Assembly (NCBI GenBank): GCA_905183005.1
Contig: CAJJDO010000101.1
Span: 128,018 to 192,017, forward strand
DNA length: 64,000 nucleotides
Direction of reading: 5' to 3'
DNA from: Paramecium pentaurelia
Taxonomy: Eukaryota; Ciliophora; Oligohymenophorea; Peniculida; Parameciidae
The notes beneath the pieces were generated by a model. It searched no databases and was not told the DNA's origin. It saw only the letters and a program-made list of their open reading frames with translations. This document shows positions 34,836 to 45,763 of the stretch, piece after piece (the first letter of the stretch is position 1; every line of letters starts with the position of its first letter). A program made the translations under genes and the position numbers.

Positions 34836-35403
34836 AATAAATTAAATAATTCAATTTAGATTTTAATCTTTGACTAATTAGAAAATAATTTTGGATTTAT
34901 CACATTATAAATATCTAAGAAGTTTATTTAATTCTTATATAATAAATAAATAGAAATTGTTTCTATTTTTCTAATGATTTTTTACAACAAGAAAATATTT
35001 AAATTATAATTATTTCATTCAAAACATTCTAATAAAATGAAAATTCAATTTTAGTTGATGATTTTAAATGAAATAATAATTATTATTTGAGCAATTTCTA
35101 TTTTCTTTATTTTGTATTTGAAATAAATCAAATTACATAAAAATGAATATTAATAGTAAATTTTATAATCTAAATTTTTATTTGATAGTTTTTTAAAAAG
35201 ACTTAATTTATTATTCTATATACTAAGTTGAAATATTTTTTTGTTTATAAAATAGCTAAAAATATGATCAATGTATATTTATTGATAATCAATAATATTA
35301 TTATTTAAATACGATAGATATAATATATTGATAAAATTTTATAATGCTTTTTTAGAATGATAAATGAAAGAATATTACATAATTATGTATTATAATAAAT
35401 TTA
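34836..35403. other. intergenic region, nothing recognised
   Basis: About 570 nt between divergent genes, so it holds two promoters. AT-rich, with no open frame or repeat worth calling. Confidence 0.5.
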
Positions 35404-35712
35404 ATGGAAAATAAATCATAATTTATATTTTCTGATAGAATCAAATTATTGTAATAATTGGGACCTGAACCAGAAAGAGAAGATATTTAAAAGATAGCCA
35501 CGATGTTTAAAATACCAGAGGGAAAACTTTAGAAATGGATTAACCAGTATGATAAATATGTACTGCCTTAGAGGAAAGAGATAATAGATTCTGATGATGA
35601 TTAAATAAACAAATTAATATAAGAACAAAGATAATTATGCTAAGAACTTTCTGCTTTGGTGGAATAAATAAATGAAATACATAAAAAGAAATAATTATTA
35701 TATTATTAATGA
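35404..35712 (+). CDS. small helical protein, unknown
   Basis: An intronless frame of 102 residues. The first half reads like a compact helix-turn-helix or homeodomain-like fold (EREDIQKIATMFKIPEGKLQKW followed by INQYDKYV). The second half is a coiled coil (KLIQEQRQLCQELSALVEQI). Codon use is gene-like. No family is assigned; a small DNA- or protein-binding factor is possible. Confidence 0.55.
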
Positions 35713-35947
35713 AAATTAATTAAAACAATTAGAAAAATTAAATGAATTTTTATACTTTGGATATTCTTCAATATAGAATTTCATCATATTTTTCTATCTT
35801 TAAATTTGAGAGTATAACTTTAAAAAGTATAATATTAATATATATTTTGGGATAACTTTAATAATTTATTTTTAATCATTAAGATAAGTTATATATCAAT
35901 ATTGATTATTAATAATAGTTTAATAATAATGAATATTAATTAATTAA

Positions 35948-37323
35948 TCAATTTAAAACTTCAAATTTAACTTATCCTTCTAAACATGACATGTAAATAT
36001 ATTATTTTTATTTCATTAAAGATCCCTTTTTTTGAAATAGAATTAATATTCCATCTCTTGTAAACAATCTTAGACTTACTATATCATCAACAAAGTTTAA
36101 ATTCAATCCAACAATACTATCTATTTATAAACAGAAATCCTATAATTTTCCCAATTTAGAATCATCTCTACATTAATTATATAAACATGCCCAATTACCA
36201 ACATTATCAATATTCTTGGTTAATTCAAAAGCTGTTTATTCAACATATCCAAAATGTAGACAACCAGATAGAAATGAAAGAATACGTATACGTATTTCTA
36301 TATTATCTTGAAAATATAAGTCTTATGAGACAATAGTAGTATTCTTTTACATTGTAATAATCTTACCTCCTTCTTCAAATTTCACTTTTGGTTTACCTAA
36401 TATACTTCTCTTGGTTGTTTTATCTAGAAATGATAATGTTGGCATTAAAGGACTAATAGTATCATCAAATTTAGAAATGGAAGTGTTTGTTATATTATTA
36501 TTATTATTATGTGTGTAAGTATTCTAAAAATTTGGAAAATTATCAATATTTTCAAAACTATCTTTATTTAATAATAATTATTAAGTTTCACCTAGTTAAT
36601 CTATTTATGATAAATTTAAAGTAATTGCTTATGGCATTGATTTAACATCAGTTGATTTCTATTCATTACTATCTTCTTATAAAATGGATTGGAAATTTAG
36701 ATAAATTTATGAATGTGTAGTCTTAATTAAATCGTGCATTCTTTATTTGAATTATTAAATCTTCTTGTACTTCTGAGAATTACATTATAATGAATGTACA
36801 CTCTTTTCTACTTATGATTTAAGATCATCCATATTTGCAAGGAATGCATCTTAGACTGTTAGAAATACATTGTCAAATGTTAAAGATGGATATGGATTCT
36901 ATATACCATTTAGAATACAATCTTATAACCATTTATACTCATCTACATTAATATAACTTATCTACGTTAATTAATATGACAACTACTATTTTCCTTATTG
37001 TGAAGATATTAAATCAATCTAAAAAGTTTGTCTCTTTTATTCACAATTTCTTTGATGACTAAAATATTCTGGGACTCATGTTGATGATCATTTATTATAC
37101 ATTTTAAACTACCTAGTCAATTCAATTACCATAAAATATGTTGATACTCTTCACAATTTGAATCTATACAAATAGCTATTATAGAATCATGATCATGTAA
37201 TTAACATTGTAAGTCTTTGAATAAATCATTAATTCTATAAATGTAATTTTTCAATTAGAGATCGAACTCTGACCATATGAAATTTGTATTATGAGGTTTA
37301 TATTTGATTAGACATTTTCTCAT
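35948..37323 (-). CDS. B-box-like zinc protein with beta-rich C-terminus
   Basis: Introns 36943-36965 (23 nt) and 37109-37129 (21 nt, containing an in-frame TGA); 443 residues. The N-terminal region has spaced Cys/His pairs, CQLHDHDSIIAICIDSNC ... ILCLKCIINDHQH, a B-box-like zinc arrangement, followed by helices (VIKEIVNKRDKLFRLIQYL). This head is typical of a large ciliate family whose C-terminus is a beta-propeller or SPRY-like fold. Here the last ~200 residues are beta-rich (GCLHFGYVEQTAFELT, DNVGNWACLYN, VSLRLFTRDGILILF). It is probably a ubiquitin-ligase-like or scaffold protein; function unproven. The start was chosen as the first Met before the zinc region. Confidence 0.7.
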
Positions 37324-37503
37324 AATTTAAATCGAATTATTATTATTTATACTTTTATAGTATTATTCAAGTAGTAATTTAAATATCCAAATATCATGCT
37401 CATGCATCCTCATATCAATGCTTAATAAGGTTCCTCATCAAGATCTATGTCAATATCTATGGATGATTCAATCAATATGTAAATACAACCAATTGTCTAA
37501 AAA

Positions 37504-40185
37504 ATGGTCATTGTCAACTCACATTAACTATAAGTGAGAAAACCATCTAATTAAGCTCAAGATATTCTTCGTTCACCACCTACAGCCAGCTTAACTCCAT
37601 AACAAGCTTCAGAAAAACTTCCTTAGAATGACCTAAAGGATTTACTATTAATAGATGAAGAACCAAGTATTAAAGAATAATCAATGTAAATAAACCCAGA
37701 ACCTAAAAAAAAGAAAAAGCAAATTAAGAATAACATAAGTAATGCAGAGATGATCATTGATGAAAAACCTTAAAATTCATATAGTGATGTACAATGGAGT
37801 AAGTTACTTACTTCCAAAACGAGTGTCACTAATCCTTCATTCTAATTAAATTTTCTTTAAGATAAAGCTGCAGAATTCTTTTTTAAACAATCTTCTTTAA
37901 AGTGGCTCAAACCAAAATTACAAAATACATACTACTATATTAGTAGTGTTGTCTTAAGTGTTTACTTATGTTTTTTCATCACTATTATGTTAATAGATTT
38001 AGAAGATGGAATCTATTAACAACCTATATACTAAGTTATTTTAATGACATTTTGGTTGATAGATACATTTAATTAAATTCTTTTTATTCAATATAAAAAC
38101 GGAGAGGAAATCAAATAAATAGAAGATCTTGTTACCAGATATTGTAAATATTAATCAATATTTGATATTTTGACTATAATTCCTATCATATTGTGTTTAA
38201 TTTAAAAAAAGATACCTGCAATTTAATTATTACATCTTATAAATATATGGAAAATCAGAAGAGTGTTTTATGAATTATAAATAATATTAGGTAAATTCGC
38301 ATTGTACATTTATTATATTTTGGAACTTCATTTCGTTTAATTTATAGCTTTGTCTATTATTCAATTTTCGTTGGATAAACAATTAAATTATTTTGATGAA
38401 TTCATAGTATTGTTTTATAAATCAGAGAATGCTAATGTTCTTACTTACATTGTTAGGCTTCTCATTCTAATTTATTATTGTTATTTCATTTCAAGACTCA
38501 ATACTTAAGACAAGTGGAAATTAAATCAATTTTCTATTCAAAATAATACTAAGTAAAAAATTAATGGATATATTAATAAATTAAAGAGTTAATAAACTGT
38601 TGATCTCAACTTCCTCGAATATTTACCTCAGCCATATATTGAAGACTTCAAAAATTAAAGGTATATGTAAATGTTGTCTAATATACCTATTTTTAAGTCT
38701 TCCTTTTCTGAAACCACACTTAAAGAAATTTGCAATCTTATTCAAGAATATACTTACAATCCTAATTAAACTATTCTCCTTTAATAGACTCCAAATCAAT
38801 AATTATACTTGATTTTATCAGGAGATGTCAGAATCTCATAGAGAAGAGAAGAGACTCAAAAAAACTGTGAATTTAAATTAAAAGTTTTAAGTGAAGGTTA
38901 GATATTCAACAATAAAGCCTTTTTTAAGAATTCTTACTCTAATATATGTGCAACTTCAATAGGATTCTCTTAGATTGCTTAATTGGATATTGAATTATTT
39001 TAGGAGTGTATAAAACATCATTATTAAGAGAAATAGAAGTATAAAATGATGTTGGATTAGATTGTACTCTAAGAATTTTATAATTTGTGTTTAATGCGTT
39101 GTTATGCATGTGGTAAATTTCATGATATTGATGAATGTGATCATGTACATTATGTTCCTAAGAAATCTTTCCTGGTTTCTTACATTTAATCAAATGATGT
39201 TTAAGTAAGACATCCATAGAAAAGAATACGATGTAGACAATAGAGAACGAAATCTTATATGTTGAAGATAGAAGAGAATGCTTTACTCTATTAGTAATTG
39301 AACATTGAATCTGACATATCTGAAGATCATAAACATTTAGATGAGATGATAAGTATTCAATAACAACATTATTTGCGTGAAGTCACAAATCCATACACAG
39401 ATAGATAAAATTCATTGTAACAATCTTAGTAGACTCCTCATATGGCTTCATAATAATCTTTAAGAGAATCTATACAATCTCAATAGCAGCCTGGACATTA
39501 ATTAATAGATATACCCAATGTAAGTCCTGTTCAATATGTTCAATAACCTCCTAGTGCAATTTCACATAGTTCGTATGCATAATTATTGAAGGATGTATCA
39601 GGGAATCGGAAGAACTTTAATGGATCATCTGATAAAAACTCTAGTGGGAATGTTTTTTCGTTACCTTACAGTAGTAATGGAAGTAAAACAAACCCTAATA
39701 ATGTTATATAGAATAAGGAGAAGGAGGATTTGATAAGTATTTAATTAAAGAAGGCCAAATTGAAAGATAGTGTATATTATCATCAGAGAAGAATATAGAA
39801 TCAAATAGAAAGTGAGGGTCCACATACTCCATCTAAGTATTAGAAGTGTTAAACAACTGCACCACAATTATAGTAAAATAAGACTTACAGATCAGATCGG
39901 AAATCAAATTCTTGCATTTCTGAATCTGAAAAAGGAGAATATTAAGTGCAATAATAATAATAATAGGAGAAACCAACATCTAAATATGGCATAACATCTT
40001 CAAAATTTACTGGAGAAACTGCAAAATAATTTATGAGGAATCCTTTAGAAATGCCAAATATTGAATTTTATTAATCCTTTGAAAAGAGTAATCAATATAG
40101 TGATTACTTTCCATAATATAATGTTGATTAAGCAATTGACAGTTATAAACAATATTAATAATCTAGATCCAGTGCTAATAAATGA
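37504..40185 (+). CDS. channel-like protein with cyclic-nucleotide-binding fold but no pore signature
   Basis: Intronless, 893 residues. Residues ~130-360 hold at least six hydrophobic segments in the order expected for S1-S6 (YISSVVLSVYLCFFITIMLI, ILMTFWLIDTFNQILFI, SIFDILTIIPIILCLI, LLHLINIWKIRRVFYEL with S4-like Arg, FVQFIALSIIQFSL, YIVRLLILIYYCYFISRL). Between S5 and S6 there is only a short loop (YFDEFIVLFYKSENANV) and no TVGYG filter. A C-linker and a CNBD-like domain follow (SNIPIFKSSFSETTLKEIC ... QLYLILSGDVRISQR ... VLSEGQIFNNKAFF), then a Cys/His cluster (CYACGKFHDIDECDH) and a long Gln/Ser-rich tail. Best read as a non-conducting member of the EAG/CNG family, possibly a regulatory subunit. 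Confidence 0.8.
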
Positions 40186-40203
40186 TTATATTTATAATAT
40201 AGT

Positions 40204-41648
40204 ATGATTATTCAACTTCCTTAAAAGTATTCTATAAATCTGGTAAGAGACATTCTCTCAAATAATGCTACGATTGAATTTGATGAAATATAGGTTTAGT
40301 AATCAAGGGAGTCTTTCTTAACATTTATTAAAAACAGTCAACAACAAATATATGGATTCAATACATTACTTGGATAGAAAATGCCTCAACCTATAAAAGA
40401 TCTACAAAACTATGAAACCAAATAATTAAAACAATTATTAGAGTGCAATTCTTCAGATTATTTACAATAAGATCTATGTAAAATTACATTATTTGTGCTG
40501 ATCAACAATTTAATCATCAATAGTGGAATTAGTCTAAATACATTAAGATAACTCAAAGATGTTTTTAATAGTCATATACCATTAAACTTACCATCAACTA
40601 ATTTTAATACATAATATTATGATGGAAGTATTAATTGGGCCATATTATAGATAATTAAAAACATCAGCGAATATGACACTATCATAATTACATTTACTAA
40701 ATCATTATCATTTGCTACACTTTTATACAATACACATAAAAGTTTGAAATACATAAAAATGGCATTTATTACTACTTCTGTATCTTTTGAGGCTACCAAT
40801 GGAGTCATCTGTGCATTTACTTAGCTGGTTAATGAAGTCAAATAACATCAAGGTCAGATGGAAGTTGCTTAAGAATTGTATAATCTATTGACTGTAGATG
40901 ATGAAGAATCAGATTTGAATATAAGTTTGAAGAGAATAACACATAATATACTCTAAGATGCTTATTCAACAAGATGTATACCTTAAGTTATAGGAGCAGC
41001 ATTAGATTAAATTAAATTCATTATTAATTAAATTGAATCTTAGGAAATAGGATAAAGAGCTTATGACTTTGAAGTAGATAGTAATACAAAATCAATCAGA
41101 GATATAATCTATAATGAATAAAATAATAATGAAACTGAATTATTATTAATAGATTATTTGGCTATAGCAGTTTCAGAAATTGGAGCTATCACTGAAGTAT
41201 ATATATAGTTTTTTAGTATTTCTAGAGAAGAATTCATAGGTTGATGAATCCAAAGTTAACTAAATTATAAGAATATTATGAAGAATATTTAAGAGATGAA
41301 GAATCCTTATTTGGATATTAGTAATTGGCTAATTAGGCCAGTAATTTAATATAAAAAAATAAAAAGTATTGTCATCCTGTTTCAGGTGATTCAATGCCAT
41401 AAACTACTCATTTAGAGGATATCAATAATAACTTTGAAGATTCTATTTTAAAAATGTAACATATTACATATAATACAATTCAAATATTGGCAATTGATAT
41501 GTTTCTTAGTTCAAGAATTATCAAAAAATTAGAATAGAAGGAAGGCAAATTGATTCATTCTAAATTAGATACTGTAGTTTAGTAAGTATTACCTATAGAG
41601 AATACCATTTAAGTTGCATAATGGTTAGAATAATTTATAAAACTGTGA
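40204..41648 (+). CDS. histidine/phenylalanine ammonia-lyase-like protein lacking the MIO triad
   Basis: One 29-nt intron (41197-41225); 471 residues (family about 500). It matches the aromatic amino acid lyase superfamily along its length: IYGFNTLLGQ (family YGxNTGFG), LFVLINNLIINSGIS, the HPGQI-like HQGQMEVAQELYNLL, QDAYSTRCIPQVIGAALDQI (family VQDxYSLRCxPQVxGA), IDYLAIAVSEIGAITERRI and DSMPQTTHLEDI. Where the family has GSVGASGDLAPL, this protein reads PLNLPSTNFNTQYYDGSIN, with no Ala-Ser-Gly to make the MIO cofactor. The NGTQ active-site segment is replaced by ITTSVSFE. It is therefore probably not a lyase. Starts 18 nt after the pore-less channel stop. Confidence 0.85.
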
Positions 41649-42121
41649 TTATTCTATATTATAAAATGAGTGCATATGAATTGTATATTCTTTGAATTTC
41701 ATTTAATTATATTAATTATATTAATCATATTAAAGATTTGCATTAAATTTTACAAATTTCAATATTTAATAAATAATATGAATAATTTTACTGATTATAA
41801 ATAAAAAAAGATATGACATAAAGAGAATTAAAATATGTTTGAAAATGAAGTTTTTAAGAAAATGAAATTTTGTAATATAATAATTTAATTAAAAAATGAA
41901 GAATTAATATGTATTTTTTTATAGCATTATCAATTGTTCTTGCTGAACTGATAATAATATAATTTATAGTGAAAAATAAGGAGCTCATTCCTAATAAGAA
42001 AAGGAAAGTTAAATTAGATATAATCATATGATCTAATTTATGGAATTATAATGATATGAAGAGAATCATTATGAGATTGATATTTAAAAGAGATAGGATA
42101 ATCTATGATTTTATTACATAA
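41649..42121. other. convergent intergenic region
   Basis: About 470 nt between two convergent stops. AT-rich, with no supported gene. Longer than most convergent gaps in this window. Confidence 0.5.
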
Positions 42122-43940
42122 TCAATCAATGAGAATAGCATCAGAAAATGAATTTCCTATTTTTTTAATGGGTTTTGGTTCTGGTAATGAAGGAGGATGT
42201 GACTTATATTATTTAATTTGAGATTATGCTACTACTTGATTGGAGATTTTTAAAATACGCTATGAAATCTACTCTAATTATATAATTCGATTATTATTGC
42301 TACGAGTGGAATCTGGAAGAATGGATTCTTGTTATTTCAATAGTTCTCTCAATTCAGGATTTTCCACTTCACCCTAAAAGAATTAAGCAGTCTGTTTACA
42401 AACTAATTAAATGAGACTTCATTAATTTTCAGGTTAAATTACTTGATTATTGTTAGTATGCACATTTAATATGCATCAATTTATAATCCAAGTATCATCT
42501 ATTTACATATTGGACATTTCCATTTTCTAGGAGTAACATTCTTCATCATAGTTACTAAATTTTCTAATGAAAAACACTAAATATGTTCACAAATATTGCC
42601 TCTTGCTGGAGTCTAGATTTAATTTAGATCATAGACACAATCCAAACTAACCTTTATACTCTCCATTGTCACTTCATCAAATTAATTTTATAAGATAGAT
42701 AATTAAATAAATTTCTTGCTTTATTCTATTCCTAATAAACAATTTTGATCCATTTTTATTTTTTTGATAAATTCACTCAATTTATAAATTCTTACTTAAA
42801 ATATTCCTAACATATATGGAATTCCTTAATTTATTCTATAAGCTTTCAATTCAGGTGTTTAATTTTATTCTCTAATAGTTAATAAATTCATTTGCCCTAA
42901 TTCTAATTTAAGCTCAAGTTTTTCATCTTTTCTTTTCTTTAAAGAACTATTATGAGCTAATGGTCTAAATTCTTAAATCTTTTTTCCATTTAATTATAGA
43001 TCACCTAAATCAGGCCATGAAATATCTTCAAATTAACCATCTATTTTAATTGATCTTAATTCTACTAAATGTTCTGAAGGTAAACCTTTTTTTAATTAAA
43101 ATTTTGATATAAATTAATTAGCCCTCCCTTCTAATGATTAAAATATTATTGGGTCTAAAATTGATTCTTATAATTCATGTAATGGATCCATACCAATTAT
43201 TATACATTCTGGACATACAAATACCTTTTTAGGTTTCTCAATTCGTAAACATGAACTATGAAAATAATTCTTACAAATAGCACATCTAAAAGCTAATGGT
43301 TTTTATGCTATTTAATTAATTTTCTTGCAAACACAATAAGGACAATTTAATTGTTCTTCTGTAGGATTTTTAAATTTAGCTAGATCAATCAATTCAAATT
43401 CTTATTTTTACTATTTCTATTATTATTCTTCAGGAATTCTTTGATTAGAATCAATTTCAATATCAATTTGTGATGATCGTGTACTTTAAGAATCAATCAA
43501 ATTTTGTTAATTAATCAATTAATGCAATGTTGATATATGATGTTGAAAGTAATTATTAATACGCATATTTATATGATCGATTATTTACTTTAAAATAGGA
43601 TGTCTATTGATCTTTGGCACATCTTCTAAATAAAAATAACTTCCTAAAAATAAATCACTAATCGATTTAGGTGGATTGAATATCTGTTTTTAAATCATTT
43701 TCTGTTTTTGTAAATTGAAAATGAATTCTAAAAATATAGATCTAAAATTCAACTCAAAATCCTATTAAATATTAAACTCTTTTTATAATTCATTCTAAAC
43801 CTTCCTATTCATCTATTAAATAATGTCATTCTTTTACTTACTTAATTAAGAATTATTCCCTCCTCAAGATATTTTGGTATCTCCTAATTTACATCCTCCT
43901 TGATATCTTTTAGGTTTTTCTCAAGTTCTTTTCTTAACAT
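42122..43940 (-). CDS. PIAS/Siz-type SUMO E3 ligase with PHD finger
   Basis: Introns 42417-42442 (26 nt) and 43813-43841 (29 nt); 587 residues. Middle: a PHD-like zinc finger, CPYCVCKKI ... FRCAICKNYFHSSCLRI ... VFVCPEC, as in yeast/plant Siz1, which recruits substrates or chromatin. C-terminal half: a PINIT-like region (LAHNSSLKKRKDEKLELKLE) followed by the SP-RING, LDCVYDLNQIQTPARGNIC, EHIQCFSLENLV and WKCPIC, then LQIDAY, the usual helix after the SP-RING. The SP-RING binds Ubc9 and promotes SUMO transfer in the nucleus. The N-terminus is a coiled coil rather than a SAP domain. The second intron placement is inferred from frame continuity. Confidence 0.88.
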
Positions 43941-45763
43941 TCCAAATTTATTTATTTAAAATATTCGATTACATATAATTTCTAAATTAATACATACATA
44001 ATAATTTTAATATCTTTATACTATTCTATAATAAAAAAGTAAGATATTAAAATATATATAATAAACTCAAATATCTAATTACTTATTTACATTTATTAAT
44101 ATTAACAAATAAAAAAATATTATGTTTATTTCAATCTCTTAATAAATATATTTTTGACTAAGTAATATCAAATTTATATAAATAATATAAATTACGATTA
44201 TATAAATAATATAAATTCAGATTATATTTTATTTATTTTAACTCAATCCCCCATAAGAAATAGTAAATTATTAGAAATATTTTGATAGTTATTAATAAAT
44301 AATTGAATTATATTAGAATAGAACATAAATTAAGGAGACAATCAATTAAAATTAATGATTTCAATAAATTAAAATTTTATTGATCTCTCAAATGTGCTAA
44401 TTTATAAAATAAGAAACTTCAAATATATTTAATATTCTGAATCAATTTATAAGATGGAATAGATCATTATTGTTGTATTATCTAATAACTATATTAAAGT
44501 AAATATGGTTATATCTTATGCCTTATATTTTACAGGATTTACCTAAGATGTTTAATGGATTTAAACTATAAATAAACTAGAATAAGATATTGAAATTATA
44601 TTAAATGAATCTGGATGTAATGAACTTTTAGCATTAACCTAAAACCATATATAAGATTCAATATTATAATTTAAATACTTTATTAGTAATATTTGATTTA
44701 AAAATTTATAATAATTAATATTACTTAGTATGATTATTAAAATAAATTCCTAAATTAGTATAAAACATAAATACTTAAAGTGATTGATAAAATTTAACAT
44801 TCAATTATCATATGAGATAAAATTTATGGAAATAAATCTAAAATACAATCAAATTTTTATAATTATCACTTTAAAATATGGATTAAATAAGAAATTATAA
44901 AGAGAGCCTGTTAAATTTAGATCTTATTAATCCTGATAATACAATTTTTAAATAAAATGAAGAAAGTTAAGGATGATAACAAAGAGATTATGTTAGTATT
45001 TATAGGTTGGAATTATTGTTTTAGTCTTGGCAGTTAATTTTGTATTGATATATAAGATAAAAAGTAAATAGTTATTAATTAAAATTTATATTGCTAAATT
45101 CAAGAACAAATGTTTGGATCCAAAATTGTGGTCAAATCGATGTAAAATGATTCGTTAGCAATAAAAAACATTTAATTCATTGTGAATTATGATATTGAAT
45201 TATGAATTTAAAACATTATAGAAATCTTTGTTTTATAATTTTAGTGTATTTGGATGATAATTTTTACAAATTAATGCATGATTGAATACTAATAGTGAAC
45301 ATTATTGGAGATAATAATCGAATATTTGATATTTGTATTGATGATTAAGTAATGGAGGAAAATTATTAGACAAGAAAACTTATAATAACATAGACGATTA
45401 AACTTAAAATAGACGATTATAAAGAAGGATATATTTGATTGAATTATCATATAGTAACAGATGTATTCAATATTTAATAGGTAAGAATCAAAATGTGAAA
45501 ACAAGTGATTAATTATTACATGATTTAGGAGTAACCAGTCAATAGTGCAGACTTTAAGGCTATGTAATAAAGAGAGTACTCCAAATAATAAATTTTTGGT
45601 GTGTGGATAAGTTTTATGGAATATCTAATAATAATTTAATGATTTTAGTATTTATCTTATTAAGTCAATAGATTAAGCTATGGGATAATAATAAAAGATT
45701 ATTAATTATTTTGTAATGTGCAACTTTATGTTCTTTGATACTATATTAATTATAAATAAATAT
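43941..45763. other. long region with only doubtful open frames
   Basis: About 1.8 kb. Plus-strand frames include 44454-44696 (80 codons) and pieces between 44878 and 45760. One piece has a membrane-like stretch (VGIIVLVLAVNFVLIYKI); another reads RRIYLIELSYSNRCIQYLIG. The blocks change frame without convincing introns. This could be a degraded membrane-protein gene or chance sequence, so I call no CDS. Confidence 0.35.

Noticed and set aside
37250..37275. AGAGTTCGATCTCT on the minus strand resembles a tRNA T-arm.
   Set aside because: No acceptor or anticodon stems pair around it, and it lies within the B-box gene's coding sequence.
40617..40808. Minus-strand 63-codon hydrophobic frame.
   Set aside because: It is antisense to the well-supported lyase-like gene.
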